Assembly: GCA_051294375.1 (NCBI GenBank)
Contig: CM119263.1
Coordinates: forward strand, 2,787,583-2,851,582
Length of the DNA: 64,000 nt
Direction: 5' to 3'
Source: Paraspadella gotoi
Lineage: Eukaryota; Chaetognatha
Shown here: piece after piece, positions 51,398-64,000 of the stretch
Position numbering within the stretch: position 1 is the stretch's first letter
Layout: every line of letters starts with the position of its first letter
Program-made: the position numbers and the translations under genes
Notes under the pieces: generated by a model
Told to the model about the DNA's origin: nothing
What the model saw: the letters and a program-made list of their open reading frames with translations, nothing else
Databases searched by the model: none

Positions 51398-51420
<23 letters not shown>
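51177..51420. repeat. (TTTC)n and (CT)n microsatellite cluster
   Basis: A TTTC/TTTTC run lies at 51187-51262 and CT runs on both sides, with the 18-mer CATTGACTTTCACTCTTT present twice (about 51288 and 51381). This corresponds to the N gap of copy A. Confidence 0.9.
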
Positions 51421-51428
<8 letters not shown>

Positions 51429-51564
51429 TTTCGCTCGCTCCCGTTAAATCTTTCTCACTCCCTTTTCATTATTGCCTTTTATATTATGACTCTTTACAAG
51501 CTAAAAAATGTCTTTTCCTTCACCGAAGGTTATCTCAAGCTTTTTAGCCATCGCCTCCAAATGT

Positions 51565-51705
51565 GATGTATCATGGCAACAGCCGGGTTGACTGTATGCC
51601 TGTGAAGCCCATTTGCGGATTGGGGTATCTCACTTGTTGGTGATGTTTCCCCCTCTGAGCCAATTGGTATGACTGAAACGTGGTGGATGTGAATGACATG
51701 ATTAC
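51565..51705 (+). mobile_element. Interspersed SINE-like repeat, copy B counterpart
   Basis: Same internally deleted form as 45731-45870 with a handful of one-base differences. Confidence 0.5.
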
Positions 51706-52114
51706 ATTAATGAATATTCTTAAAACTTTAAAATTGAAGTCGGGTTCTAACAAGCGCAGTCATTTACTTACCGAATACAAAACGCACTTTCCTTATTCTA
51801 CTACGTAAGCTCTCTTTACTTCGACTTCTCCTCTCCATTCTCCGTCTCGCTCTCCCCTTCGTCGCGGACAATTCACAACGAGAGTTTTATATTCCAACAC
51901 CTCCTCCCCATCGCACGGAATTCACTTTTAGAGTGACCGGAAATTGAAAAAACGGGGAAATGCTGAATCAGAGCCGCCGAGTTGATAAACCACCGTGACC
52001 GGCGCGCAGAACCCAGTTTTATGAGGCCGTCGAGGAAATATAGCGAGCGTCGTCAGAGGACGGGCTTCGTCACCTTCTCCTCTCTCTCTTCTCTCTTCTT
52101 CCTCTGCCTAACGG

Positions 52115-52169
<55 letters not shown>

Positions 52170-52214
52170 CTCTCTCTTCCTCGTCCTACCGAAACCGCTT
52201 TTATCTCTCTCTCT

Positions 52215-52277
<63 letters not shown>

Positions 52278-52287
52278 TCTCTTCTCC

Positions 52288-52318
<31 letters not shown>

Positions 52319-52900
52319 ACTACCTACCGAACCCTTTTAGCTTGCTTTCAACTCTTAAGCCGAACTCAAGTTTATAATTTGACACTGGAATCTTTCATTG
52401 TTCATTTCTCTCACGAGCGAAACTGATGCGGCGAACAATTTGGTTCAAAAACAAGATAAAAACTCGGCTTAAAGAGAATCTAGACGCATATCAAAAATAT
52501 CATTTGTTACTAAAAATTGCGGAATTGTCTGGAACGTAATTTAAGAAGACTCGTTTATACGAGTTTTCGAAAAAATGACGAAATTCTCAATCAGTGAAGT
52601 TTATCTTCCTTTTTATCTTCGTCTTCGTCATTCGTCGTCGTTCGTCGTCGTCGGTTTGACGAGCGAGAAACAAAAGTCGTCGAGATGGGCGTGGCGAAAG
52701 ACGGAAGGGAGAGACGGCGACCGAAAGTGGGCGTGGCAACGTCGAAAATCGAATGAGAAAAGAAGCGAGAATAAAAAAAAGAAAAGAAAAATTGGCGAGC
52801 GATTGAGGAAAGACAGAAAATTTAATAAAGATATCTAAAAAAAAACTTGACTGAGGAAGAGAGAGAGAGATGAGAGAAGATAGAGAGAGGGAGGAGAGAG

Positions 52901-52931
<31 letters not shown>

Positions 52932-53289
52932 GAGAGAGAGAGAGTGGAGTAAGGTTTCTCTCCAAGGCTGAGGCATCTTAGAAAATCCTTGGTCAGCCTG
53001 AACCTCAACACGAGAAGAAGGAAAACACAAAAAAGAAGAAAAAAAGAAGAAAAAGAAGAAAAAGAGAAAGAAGAAAAGAAAAGAACGGAACCAGAGAAAT
53101 TCGTGCGAAGCCTGGAAGGTTTGTTTGTTGTTGTTGTTGTTGTGATGTTGTTGTTGTTGTCGACGACGATATACATTTGAAAAATGATAGGAATTGAAAA
53201 ATGGTTTGGAGATTTATCGCTAAGATTGTGGTAGTTAGAGAAAATCAAATTTTTCGACGGGCCCAAAACATTTTTTTAGGGGGAAAAGG

Positions 53290-54240
53290 TAAAATAGCGA
53301 AAAATAGAGAGGCGAGAGAGAGGGAGAGAGAGAAGAGAGAGAGAGGAGAAGAGAGAGGAGAGAGAGAGAGAGAGAAAGAGAGAGAAAGAGAAAAAAGTGA
53401 AGAAGAGAGAGAAGAAAAAAATTCCAACGAAGATGATTNNNNNNNNNNNNNNNNNNNNNNNNNGAGCCACACCATAACAGAAGTCGGCGCTATGAGTCTA
53501 GTATGGCGCGGAAGGAGAAAAAGGAGGAGGAGGAGGAAAGAGAGGAAGAGGAGGAGGAGGAGGAGGAGGAAGTAGAGGAACGACGAGGAGAAAAGAGTGA
53601 AAACCGCGGAAAATAGTAGATAAATATGTTTCCGTCTTGAGTCAATGACCGATTCGGTTGTGAATCTAAATGTTTTAAAACCGGTCGTTAATCTCTGGGT
53701 AATTAAGATGAGACTAAAATCGTTTAAGGGGAGGAGCACAGGTTTTTGGACCTATTTTCTACTTCCAAACGTTGAAAACCGCTGCCCTGTAAAATTTGTA
53801 TGAGGGTGCGCTATATGCTAATTCGCAGTTATTTCTCTTTTCTTTAGCCTTTTCTTTAAGTTTCTATTTTTTTCCTTTCATTTTATTTCGCTATTTTTTT
53901 ATACTTACCCTTATTTTTCTGTCTTCCTTACCTATCTTTTTATTTTCCTTCAATCTCACTCCCCCACAAAATTCTTGTCAATTGACTATCCCATTATTCG
54001 AAAAACTGTACCCTCGGGCGTTTAGCCAAAAAAAAAGGGGAATAATTTCGAGAGCAAAATTCAAATTGAATCGCTTTTCTGTCAGATGAGCCTAAGAAAG
54101 AATCAACCCAAACGGGTAAGTTACGAATGAAACTTCAGAAAAGGGGAAGAAATTAAAGGTAGGGCTCAATACGCTTAGGCTTAATTAATTATTATCGCGG
54201 CTTTATTTTCCGAAAGCCCCCGATTTCCTCATCCTTGAAC
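53290..54240. other. Spacer around the gap, no gene seen
   Basis: A GA-rich tract lies before the gap, a GGA-rich tract (53515-53580) after it, then T-rich unique sequence with a hydrophobic 97-codon frame (53796-54089) that looks compositional. Confidence 0.5.
53439..53463. other. Assembly gap, 25 N
   Basis: 25 N placeholder ~150 bases after the end of copy B, reached through a GA tract. Same size as the gap at 17936-17960. Confidence 0.98.
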
Positions 54241-54244
54241 CTAA

Positions 54245-54470
54245 TATTAGCTCAAATATTTAACCCTAACCTTTTATAAAGTATATAACCTATTCCTTAA
54301 CCATAATCCCTAAACCTAATCACAAACCCTAATACTTAATCATAACTTTAACCTTAATCACTAACCTAAATCCCAAACCTTATCGCTCAACCCTAAACCC
54401 TAAACTTAAATCATTAACCAAATCTTAAACTTAAATACTAACTTAATAAATAAACTTATTTAATTCTTAA
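54245..54470 (-). repeat. Degenerate telomere-like array (CCCTAA-type on the plus strand)
   Basis: Many CCCTAA, CCTTAA and CTAAAC motifs in a loose array, for example AACCCTAAACCCTAAAC near 54396. The G-rich strand is the minus strand, opposite to the array at 36123-36259. It is more degenerate than that one. Confidence 0.6.
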
Positions 54471-55059
54471 TTTAGGCGAAATGAGTCGCTTTTGGATAAT
54501 ATGGCCAAATCGGGTTGTCTTGGTTGTTTAATAACAAATATTCCAATAGATAATAAATAGTTCTAATTGTTTAAACAGAAAAAAATATAATAAATACTTT
54601 AAAATTAAAAGCGATCCCAGTAGCTCCCAAGTCATTGAACCAGTGACTCAGAGAGGAAGTCTTCTCAGTCAAGGGTCATGAGGTCATGGGATTTCTCCCT
54701 AAAAGAAGTTATCTGCATCGTGCCGATGGGGGGGGCGGAGGTGTTTGGGAGAGCGAGGGGTTGTCGGCGACGGAAGCTTTGTGCCAAGCCCAACCTTGAA
54801 AAGTGAAAAGCGGTAAGCCGTCGTCCCTGGGCTTCGCATATATCTGAATCATAAATCATAAATCCCGAGTTGTATATTTAACGAGAGAAAAAAACCAGAT
54901 TTTAAAAATACTTAGTAAGTTCTGACGGAATTATTGTTAAAAGGATCTATATCTTTCGCAGTATTAAAAAGACCTGGGCGAAAGGATTTTTTTAAAAAAA
55001 AATCGAATCGGTATCGAGCGAATTTCGAGTTGCGTCGGTCACGAAAACTGGAAACGGGA
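54471..55059. other. AT-rich spacer, no gene seen
   Basis: AT-rich apart from a small G-rich patch near 54726-54760. No open frame of note and no repeat family recognised. Confidence 0.45.
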
Positions 55060-55215
55060 TTTGCGTGACGTCTTCGCCCCGGTTCTCGGCCGCCGTCTCG
55101 ACCAATCAGGCGTCGAGGCATCGTTTCCATCTTTCCGTCTTTGACCAATCGCCGTCCGGGGAATCGTCGGAGCGGGTTTGCCTCGCGACGTCAGCGATCG
55201 CGTTCTCATCGGGGG
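55060..55215 (+). promoter_or_regulatory. CpG-rich promoter-like patch with CCAAT and CRE motifs
   Basis: In ~130 bases there are two CCAAT boxes (55102-55106 and 55145-55149, both in GACCAATC) and two CRE half-sites or near-sites (TGACGTC at 55066 and GACGTCA at 55187), in CpG-rich sequence surrounded by AT-rich DNA. Motifs are almost symmetrically placed, so a bidirectional promoter is possible. It is ~2.3 kb upstream of the large gene that follows. The link is positional only. Confidence 0.4.
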
Positions 55216-57266
<2,051 letters not shown>

Positions 57267-57512
57267 ATGGATAGCATCAATTTGGTAAGTTGGAGTTTTG
57301 CGCCGTCCCGATCGGTGTCAAATAATCGTCTTTAATAATCATAATACAAACAAAAAAATGTTTGTAACATCATATAATGTTTGTAACAAAATAATACAAA
57401 CAAAGCAATGTCCGTTTTCCTTTTCCCAGAATTTTAGTTTTTAAAATCCATAAATTATTTACTAAAATTTCAATAAAAAAAAACATTTTCCCCTTTTATC
57501 GTCATCCTCCAG
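57267..57512 (+). other. Possible 5' UTR donor and intron of the large gene
   Basis: ATG GAT AGC ATC AAT TTG at 57267-57284 is followed by a near-perfect donor GTAAGT (57285), and TCATCCTCCAG ends at 57512, 25 bases before the main ATG. Joining them would remove 228 bp and put the upstream ATG out of frame with the main start, so it would act as an upstream ORF. Inferred from splice consensus only. Confidence 0.35.
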
Positions 57513-57537
57513 ATAACGACTCGATCTGCCATCAACG

Positions 57538-60500
57538 ATGGCCAGCAATCCCACCTACGGCCAATTGCCGCCCATCGTGACGACGGCCGATGTCCACCAT
57601 CCACTCTTCAAATTCTACAACCCCGCTGGATCCCCCAACGGATTTCGTTCCGATGACTCTGGTTCGGAATTGGACACGCCCCGCGCTTTAGAACTCGACC
57701 CTCCGCGTCCCCACGCCCCCGATCCTCTCCGGGCGCGCCGCTATCCTTTCGGCGCCGACGCCGCGCCCATCGTCGCCCCGGTGCCGCTTCCGCCCAAAAC
57801 CGGTAGACCTTCGCTACGTTTCGACGAGAATCGAAATCCGAATCGGGATCCAGCTGCGCTACTCGGCGATCCAGCGACGCCGCCCGACGACATGGAATTT
57901 TACTCGAACTCTCGCCTCTCTGCGGCGCCGACCCCCGATTCTGCAATGCTTACGCCGGACTCTTCGCCCGACGCCTTTCACGATGCCTTCAATCAACCGC
58001 CTCCGCTGCCGATCAGCCCGCCGCCTCTGGTTCCTCCAAAGACTCTTCTCGCCTCGGAATCTCCTCTGACGCACCCGGAAGATCCCTTTAACTCGGCGAG
58101 AACCCCGACGCCCGTCAGCCCCTTCGTTTCCGCCGACCCATTCGGCTCCGTGATTCCTCCCGCGCGCGAGGATCCTTTCGGATCTTCGGGTCAAGTGACT
58201 CCGGTCAACTCCTTTGGCTCCGCAGGACCCGTCACCCCAGTGGACCCCTTCGGATCTTCGAGCCACGTGACTCCAGTCAACGCCTTCGGAAATGCCAGAC
58301 CGGTCACCCCAGTGGACCCCTTCGGATCTTTGAGCCACGTGACTCCGGTCAATGCGTTCGGAAATGCCAGACCGGTCACCCCAGTGGACCCCTTCGGATC
58401 TTTGAGCCACGTGACTCCGGTCAATGCCTTTGGCTCCGCAGGACCCATCACCCCCATTGACACCTTCGGATCATCGGGCCACGTGACTCCGGTCAACGCC
58501 TTCGAAAATGCCAGGCCGGTCACCCCAGTGGACAACTTTGGATCTTCGGGCCACGTCACACCCGTTGGATCCGCAAGATCCGTGACCCCTGTCAACGCCT
58601 TTGGGTCAGCACGTCCCATCACCCCTCTGAATGCATTTGGAACCGCCACCCCCGTCAACCACTCCGTCCCCGAGAGAACTCTCACCCCGGAAGTGTTCGA
58701 GGCAATGCAAGGGATCGCTCCGCCCAAGATCCCATTTAATAATGGTGAGTTGGTTTTCGTTTTTTAGTTGCGCCGCGAGTGCGCGAGGAGCGACTCTATT
58801 TTAGTCACTATTCGGTCTGTCTGTCCTGCTCAAGTTTTAAATGCTCAGAAGTTTTAAGTTTAAGTTTTAAACGTTCAGAATAAGCATAATATTGTACATA
58901 ATATAACGTGTTTCTCGTACATTACCACCAAAACATCACATGACCAATAATAAATACCTATAATATATTTTCTATTTGGAAACCCTTAAATTATTTGAAT
59001 TAATGTTAAACAGAAGTAAGTTATAATGAAAATGTTTTATACTGACCTTATACGTGACCTTGTACCTTGTATCGGTTATTTGTAAATATAAATAAACCAG
59101 AAAAGATTTATTACGTATTTGTTTTATACTTGTGGTATATTATCATCCATAAATGCAATCATAAAAGACAATTACTGCGGCGCAACACCTTTTAACTCAA
59201 CGGTTCGTGTTAGTTCAATAGAAAACAAAACTTTGTTAGTCGAAACTTTTTGGTATTTTTTTTTAAAGGAACGAGTTCAACAACAAATAAAGGTAGTTGT
59301 TTTCCAGAAAACATTGAGAAGTCTCCTGATGTTTTTGTTGTTTTGTCTTGGATCTTCAGACTAGTGGATCTCAGCTTATACGAGAAAATCAAAATGGGTA
59401 ATTTTGCTAATTTTGGTTCCATTTTTCAACCTCATGGGTTAACAATGGAAGCAAGTCTTGTATTAATCTATTCTATAACTAGTAGAACTACATTACAACA
59501 AAAAAGGTAGCACCATTTTTAACAAATGAATTCACAGCTTTATTTCTTATTTGAATGTCTTCCAATCAATGTAGTTAAAAAAAAGGGATTTAAAAAAAAC
59601 ACGCAACACCCGAGCCTCGAATTTAATCTCAACCAGTGAACCATTCTCTTCCAATTATCTCCCAACCCCCAAGGTTTCCACTCGCCCTCCCCCAACACCC
59701 TCCCTCATTCCCGCAGTCCCGACCCTTTCGCTCAACAACCCGGTCAAACGAAGCCGCCTATGCGGCCGCGATCCTTGAAGGCCTCTTCCGGCTCGAGCTT
59801 CCGGTCCCTGCCGCGTCGCTTCACGCCCGACACGCCCGACCTCTCTCGGTCCAGCTCCATGAGGAGCATCAAGGAAGACGTCATGGGCGCCATCTTGACG
59901 CATCTGCATCGCGAGGAGGGGTTGACGCGACCGAGGACGTCGAGTCGGCCCACGTCGATCAGGTTTGGAGCACGGCGGTGATTGTTCTATATTCATAAAT
60001 AAAATTAAATATAAAATAATCATAATTTGATATCTTGATTGAAAAGAGTGGTTTTACCATATCTTTCGATTGATTGGATTGATCAGATTAGATAGACAAA
60101 TCCTTTGTACACTTTGCTTTGTCCCTCTCTCCTTTAATTCTAAATTAGAATTTAACTTTAAGAATGTAAGAGCGAGATTCCACCGGTTTTGGATAACAGA
60201 GTTAGAAGAATTTCATGAATTTTGTAACAATATTTTTCTTTTAGAATATTTATAATAATAATAATTTATTGATTTAATATCTCCTCCTCGCCTAAATCCT
60301 CTACCAGCTCCCGTCCGCGCTCGACGGCCCGTTCCGTCTCCAGCGACGAAGACTCCTTCTACACAGCCCGGCGAAGCCCCTTCCGCCCCCGCCACTCCAA
60401 CGAGCAGAGGCGGGACGACCGGAGGAGCCTCTCCAGCATCGAGTCGGAGTCGCTGGGGAAGCCGCACCTCACACTCCCTGATGACGAGAACGTTTGGGTG

Positions 60501-63500
60501 AGACGAGAGCGAGAGAGAGAGAGCCAGCGAGAGAGCTAAAATAATTTGATTCCTGTTTTTTTAAAAAAAGTATTAAAAATGTTTTCGTTCTCACTTCTAC
60601 TGAAATGTGAAACTGAAATTGTGAAATTGGTGAAATTAGTGCGTAAATAAATTTGCATAAATTTACCTAAATCCGTTCTTCTATGAAATTGGTACAACCA
60701 ATATAAAAATTATCCATTCATTTAATAAAATAAGCTATCTTGCCCCTGACTTTGGACAGGCTTTTTTTTCTCTCTCGAACGTTTCATTTTCTTTAATAAA
60801 ATTTCTTTTCCTTGCAAAACGTTCATTCTCCTCGTTAATTTGGTTTTCCCCAGGCGAACCGCAAGCAAAGCCCCATGTACGCGTCTCAAGCATCCTTCGA
60901 CGACGCCCTCAAACTGATGGTCAACGAGATGAACGCGCGTCAATCGACCACCCGCCTCCCCGACGAAGAAGTCCAGCAGGAATCCGAGATGGAGAAGAGC
61001 CTCTGGCGCAACAGCGTCGCTTCGCCGGATCTCAGCCCCACCAGCGCCGCTTCCAGCGTCCAACTACCTCTCAACAACCTCGTCGACACGCCGGACAACC
61101 CCGTCTCCACGACGAATCTCTCCGGCGACGGAACCTTCATCGTGGACAAACCCGTCTTCACCTACGACGACGCCCGCGACGCCGGTCCTTCCACGGGCCT
61201 GCACGTCTACAGCGTCTCACAGTCGAACCTTCAGTCAAAGGGCAAATCTCGACCGTCTCGTCGGTCTCGATTTCCAGAACCGGAAAAGCTCGAGTCTGTG
61301 CCTTCAAAGTCGGAACCTGCGATGCTTCGATCACTGAATTCTCAGCCGCGTCTCGGCGATTCGACGCTGACCGATTTCGAGTCCGACGCGTCCGTCAACG
61401 TCCCGTGGACGCCGCAGTCGAACGACGAGCTCTCCGGGCGAGATTCCTCTCTGCCGCGACCGAGGTCCAATTCGCTGAAGCTAATGCAGCCGCTGGACGA
61501 CGACGAATTGGATCGAAGATCGAAATCGATGCCGCGAGATCCTTCGGAGCCTTTGACTCGAGACGAACCTCGCCGCTCATTCTTCAAACCTCGCAAGACG
61601 CCGAGGGGAGTCAAGAAAAAGTCCAAGAAGTCGAGTTTCTCTTGTCTCTCTTCTGCCGCCAAGGACATTGATGATTTCGACGAAGATCGAAAACCCTTCG
61701 GTCCTCCGCGGTCCAAGTCCGAACCCGTCTTTGCTGAAGTCAAGAGCGAGGAAAACCTCCACGAACCATTGGGAGCAACCTTTAAGGCCGCTTCAAATGA
61801 GGGCACTCTGTCTAGTCCCCGAGAGGAGGAGCCCCAACGACCCGAGATCCGACCCGAGACCAGACCCGAGACCCAACCCGAACCGAAGCCGATGGTCCGC
61901 GGCGGCTTCGGCCGATTTTCCAAGTCGAAGGAGTTCAAGAAGGCGAAGAGCGCGCTGAAGAAAGTCGCCAAGTCTCCCAGCGCCTCGTGCCTGCCGCGGA
62001 GCCGGAAAGAAGAGGATCGATACGAAAAGAAAGAGAAGGAGGAGGAAGAGGAAAAGCCTAAGGAATCGACTCCTGTTCGAAAAGAAGTCGACGATCGCGA
62101 CGAAAGCTTTGAAACAATCCCCATTCCAAAACCAGAAATCTTCGTGTCTTCCGCGCCCGCGACGAACGCTTCCGACGAGGTACTCGAACTTCCAAAGACT
62201 CCGGAGGACAAACCCCTCGACGCGTTTCCCGCTCTCTCGGACTCGCTCGATTCGGGACCGCTCAGCCCAGCGGATTCGGACGGTCTTACGCACAGTTGGG
62301 ACAATACGCCCTTGCAATACGTGGCCGAAGCCGGACTGAGCGAACGGGAGGATGAAGAGAAGGCTGAAGAGGAATCCCCGTCGTTCACCGTCAACGAGAA
62401 GAACGGCTTTTTGGTCGTATTTTCGAAAGACACTCAGGACGTATCGGGATTAAGCGATACGGAAAAATTAAACGAGAGCTCGGAACCGGAACTAAGTTTA
62501 TATTTTCCGCCTCATGAGGGCGAAAACGAAAAACAAAAGACCAACGGCGATGACCAACAATCGAAAGAAAATTTGCTTATTCCTGCAGAGAAGAATAATT
62601 ATCCGGTGATTCAAGACGAGGAAACTTCGACAAACTTCACAAAGCCTCTTACGGACCAACTGGCTCTTTCACTTGCCGACGAAGAGGAAAATAGCCGTGA
62701 TGCCGCGATTAAAGATTTTCTTGATCAATGCATTGAAGACAGCATCGTTTTGCTCGAGTCAAAGAAAAAAGGAAGTTTGAATGAAGCCACGAAAATTAAG
62801 GAAAAAGAGATAAATATCGAAGATATTCCTCAGATAAGTTTCAGTAGTGATCAAGATGACGTCGCCGATGATTTAGTCAAACCGATATTTTCAAATGACG
62901 ACGAACAATTATCTCGTTTACCTCAAGACAATCTCGAAGATGAACGTCCGAAAAATCAGGAAGAAAATCTAATTTCGTTGAAAACCGAGTCAGAAAACCC
63001 TGTAATAAAGGACTTTCTCGAGGAATGCATGAGGGACTGCTTGGAAAAAGTAAAAGATAAAGAGAAGAAAGAAGAGGAACAAAAGAAATCAGACGAGGAA
63101 TTACCACCAACTCCAGTGGTAGAGGACGAAAGGAAAGGTTTTGATGAAGACGATTTGCTTTTCAGCAATTTGCCACAACCGAATTGGGAATTGTTGGGGA
63201 ATAACATGGAGGAGGATCAAGGCACGACGGACGATCTGCTCTTTAACGAATCCCCGCCGCCGGACGCATTCAAGTCAGATATTGAAACCGAACCATCGTA
63301 TCTGGTCGATCTTCCAACCGACGACATCTTCGCTCAATTCTCTCCCGAACTCGACAGGCTCGACACCATAGAGGAAGAGTCCGACGACAGCGGTGAATAC
63401 GTTTTAAATCACGATGGCTACAATTATTACGGGGAACAATCGAGGCCGCATCGACCTCTGCTACAAATCGACGAAGACAAAGACGAAATTCTTTCCGATG

Positions 63501-63999
63501 AACCTGAAACGGCGGAAGACGAATCTGGAGTTAAATCGTTAAAACAGTTGTCGAACAAAGCGTTGGATTGTTTGGTAGATCAAAAATCCGAGGAAATCGT
63601 TAAAAAAATCAAGAATGAATTCGATATCTTTTTAACCGAGCCTTTGTTATCTCAAATTGAAGAATCGGCTAAGGACAAACTGCAGGAGATTTTAGAGGAA
63701 GAAAAAGATACTATAAACTATCATTCTATAGAAAAGGGCTTCTTAGACAAACCGCAATATTCTGTAGACCCCCTTCTGGAAACAACTCCTGTTCAACTTG
63801 CCTCGGTTGTTCCTTTAAAAGAAGAAGAGAAATTGAGTCAGGAACCCGTTTTAAATGAATCGGAAAAGGAAAACCTGCCATTGATGAAAGACAATAGCAA
63901 CGCTCTTCCAGATGATAAATTTGCGAATTATCCATTTTTTAATCCGACTCCGTTAAACGTTTTGGACGATCCCGTCGAATTAGCAAATATTGACGATCC
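57538..63999 (+). CDS. Very large, probably disordered scaffold with DPFGS/VTPV repeats (four exons, 3' end beyond window)
   Basis: Exons are 57538-58744, 59674-59962, 60308-60497 and 60854 to the window end, all with GT-AG sites and consistent phases, giving at least 1610 residues. The start MASNPTY has strong context (AACGATGGCC). Residues 4-7 are NPTY, a PTB-binding/endocytic motif type. VPLPPK and PLVPPK are SH3-type. Residues 212-355 hold six 24-residue repeats (DPFGSxxHVTPV then NAFGNARPVTPV); DPF is the known AP-2 appendage-binding motif and TP sites suit proline-directed kinases. Exon 2 adds SPDPF and exons 2-3 are Ser/Arg-rich. Exon 4 is one open frame over 3.1 kb: Ser/Asp/Glu-rich with basic patches (KKSKKSS; FKKAKSALKKVAK), two IKDFL-x-x-C motifs and two DDLLF motifs. 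No folded domain or family is recognised. An endocytic or cytoskeletal scaffold is my inference from motifs only. Confidence 0.75.
58206..58602 (+). repeat. In-frame 72-bp coding minisatellite (24-residue repeats)
   Basis: Units begin near each GACCCCTTCGGATCTT or its variants and are closest in the middle (58236-58450). Each unit is two related 12-residue halves. The last two units are degenerate (DTF, DNF in place of DPF). Confidence 0.85.
58745..59673 (+). other. Intron 1 of the large scaffold gene (929 bp)
   Basis: Donor GTGAGT, acceptor CCCAACCCCCAAG; AT-rich. If retained, translation stops at TAG 58765-58767 after nine more residues, and AATAAA occurs at about 59090, so a short isoform ending here is conceivable. 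The alternative AG at 59715-59716 would break the frame, which favours 59673. Confidence 0.65.
60716..60772 (-). repeat. Short interspersed repeat (GATGGAGGCCTTAAA family), intronic copy
   Basis: On the minus strand reads GCCTGTCCAAAGTCAGGGGC then AAGATAGCTTATTTTATT, matching 34437-34490 and 38797-38868. It lies in intron 3 (60498-60853) of the scaffold gene and lacks the first bases of the family. Confidence 0.55.
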
Positions 64000-64000
64000 T

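Larger units (their letters stand above)
47520..53289. repeat. Second large duplicated segment, copy B (~5.8 kb)
   Basis: Collinear with 42400-47368 and spans the place where copy A has its N gap. The first ~1.3 kb (to about 48770) is noisy, with expanded poly-A and scrambled GA. Later parts align more closely, apart from frequent one-base indels. It contains no supported gene. Confidence 0.9.

Noticed and set aside
57859-58727. Minus-strand frames with VTWLKDPKGSTGV-type repeats
   Set aside because: Antisense reading of the 72-bp coding minisatellite.
59717-59760. Alternative acceptor for exon 2 of the large gene (CCCGCAG at 59716)
   Set aside because: Its phase does not fit the exon 1 donor. 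The acceptor at 59673 keeps the frame and adds an extra DPF motif.
61342-62433. 363-codon minus-strand frame, Ser-rich
   Set aside because: Shadow of the plus-strand exon, which continues without a stop for over 3 kb with matching splice phase.

Overview
The window is animal (metazoan, most likely invertebrate) nuclear DNA. Its genes are split by short GT-AG introns, there are no operons or bacterial signals, and the space between genes is packed with GA/CT microsatellites, minisatellites, tRNA-derived SINE-like repeats and inverted-repeat elements. I cannot name the species. Degenerate TTAGGG-type arrays fit many invertebrate phyla and are not diagnostic.

Layout. 1-513: tRNA-type SINE repeat on the minus strand, head to tail. 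515-2249: an element with long G/C-rich terminal inverted repeats and an internal 18-bp minisatellite. 2287-2671: three ~134-bp tandem repeats, then a two-exon membrane-protein gene (2701-4797) that may be an XK-related relative. 6057-17935 and 17961-30675: the same ~12-kb segment twice, separated by 25 N. The first copy carries an intact two-exon gene for a membrane-anchored protein (13662-15345). In the second copy that gene is broken by many 1-bp indels, so this copy is probably an uncorrected alternative haplotype rather than a true duplication. 30676-40740: mostly repeats, including a ~0.9-kb inverted repeat and one weak candidate first exon at 35465. 40968-41813: an intact apparently single-exon gene. 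42400-47368 and ~47520-53289: a second segment present twice, again beside N gaps. 53464-57266: AT-rich spacer, a telomere-like array and a CpG-rich promoter-like patch. 57538 to the window end: a four-exon reading frame of at least 1610 residues, cut by the window edge.

Most notable genes. The 40968 gene joins a HEPN-like N-terminal helical region (an Rx4H motif) to eight units of exactly 12 residues, seven of which carry a TQT or IQT core. Such ladders are the signature of clients of the dynein light chain LC8 hub. The 57538 gene encodes a very long, apparently disordered protein with six 24-residue DPFGS/VTPV repeats, an NPTY motif, SH3-type proline motifs and duplicated acidic short motifs, resembling an endocytic scaffold in style but not assigned to a family.

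The genes show no shared pathway. Much of the apparent complexity (two large near-duplicates, 25-N placeholders, frameshifted copies, an inflated poly-A tract) is best read as assembly structure and should be resolved before any biological duplication is claimed.
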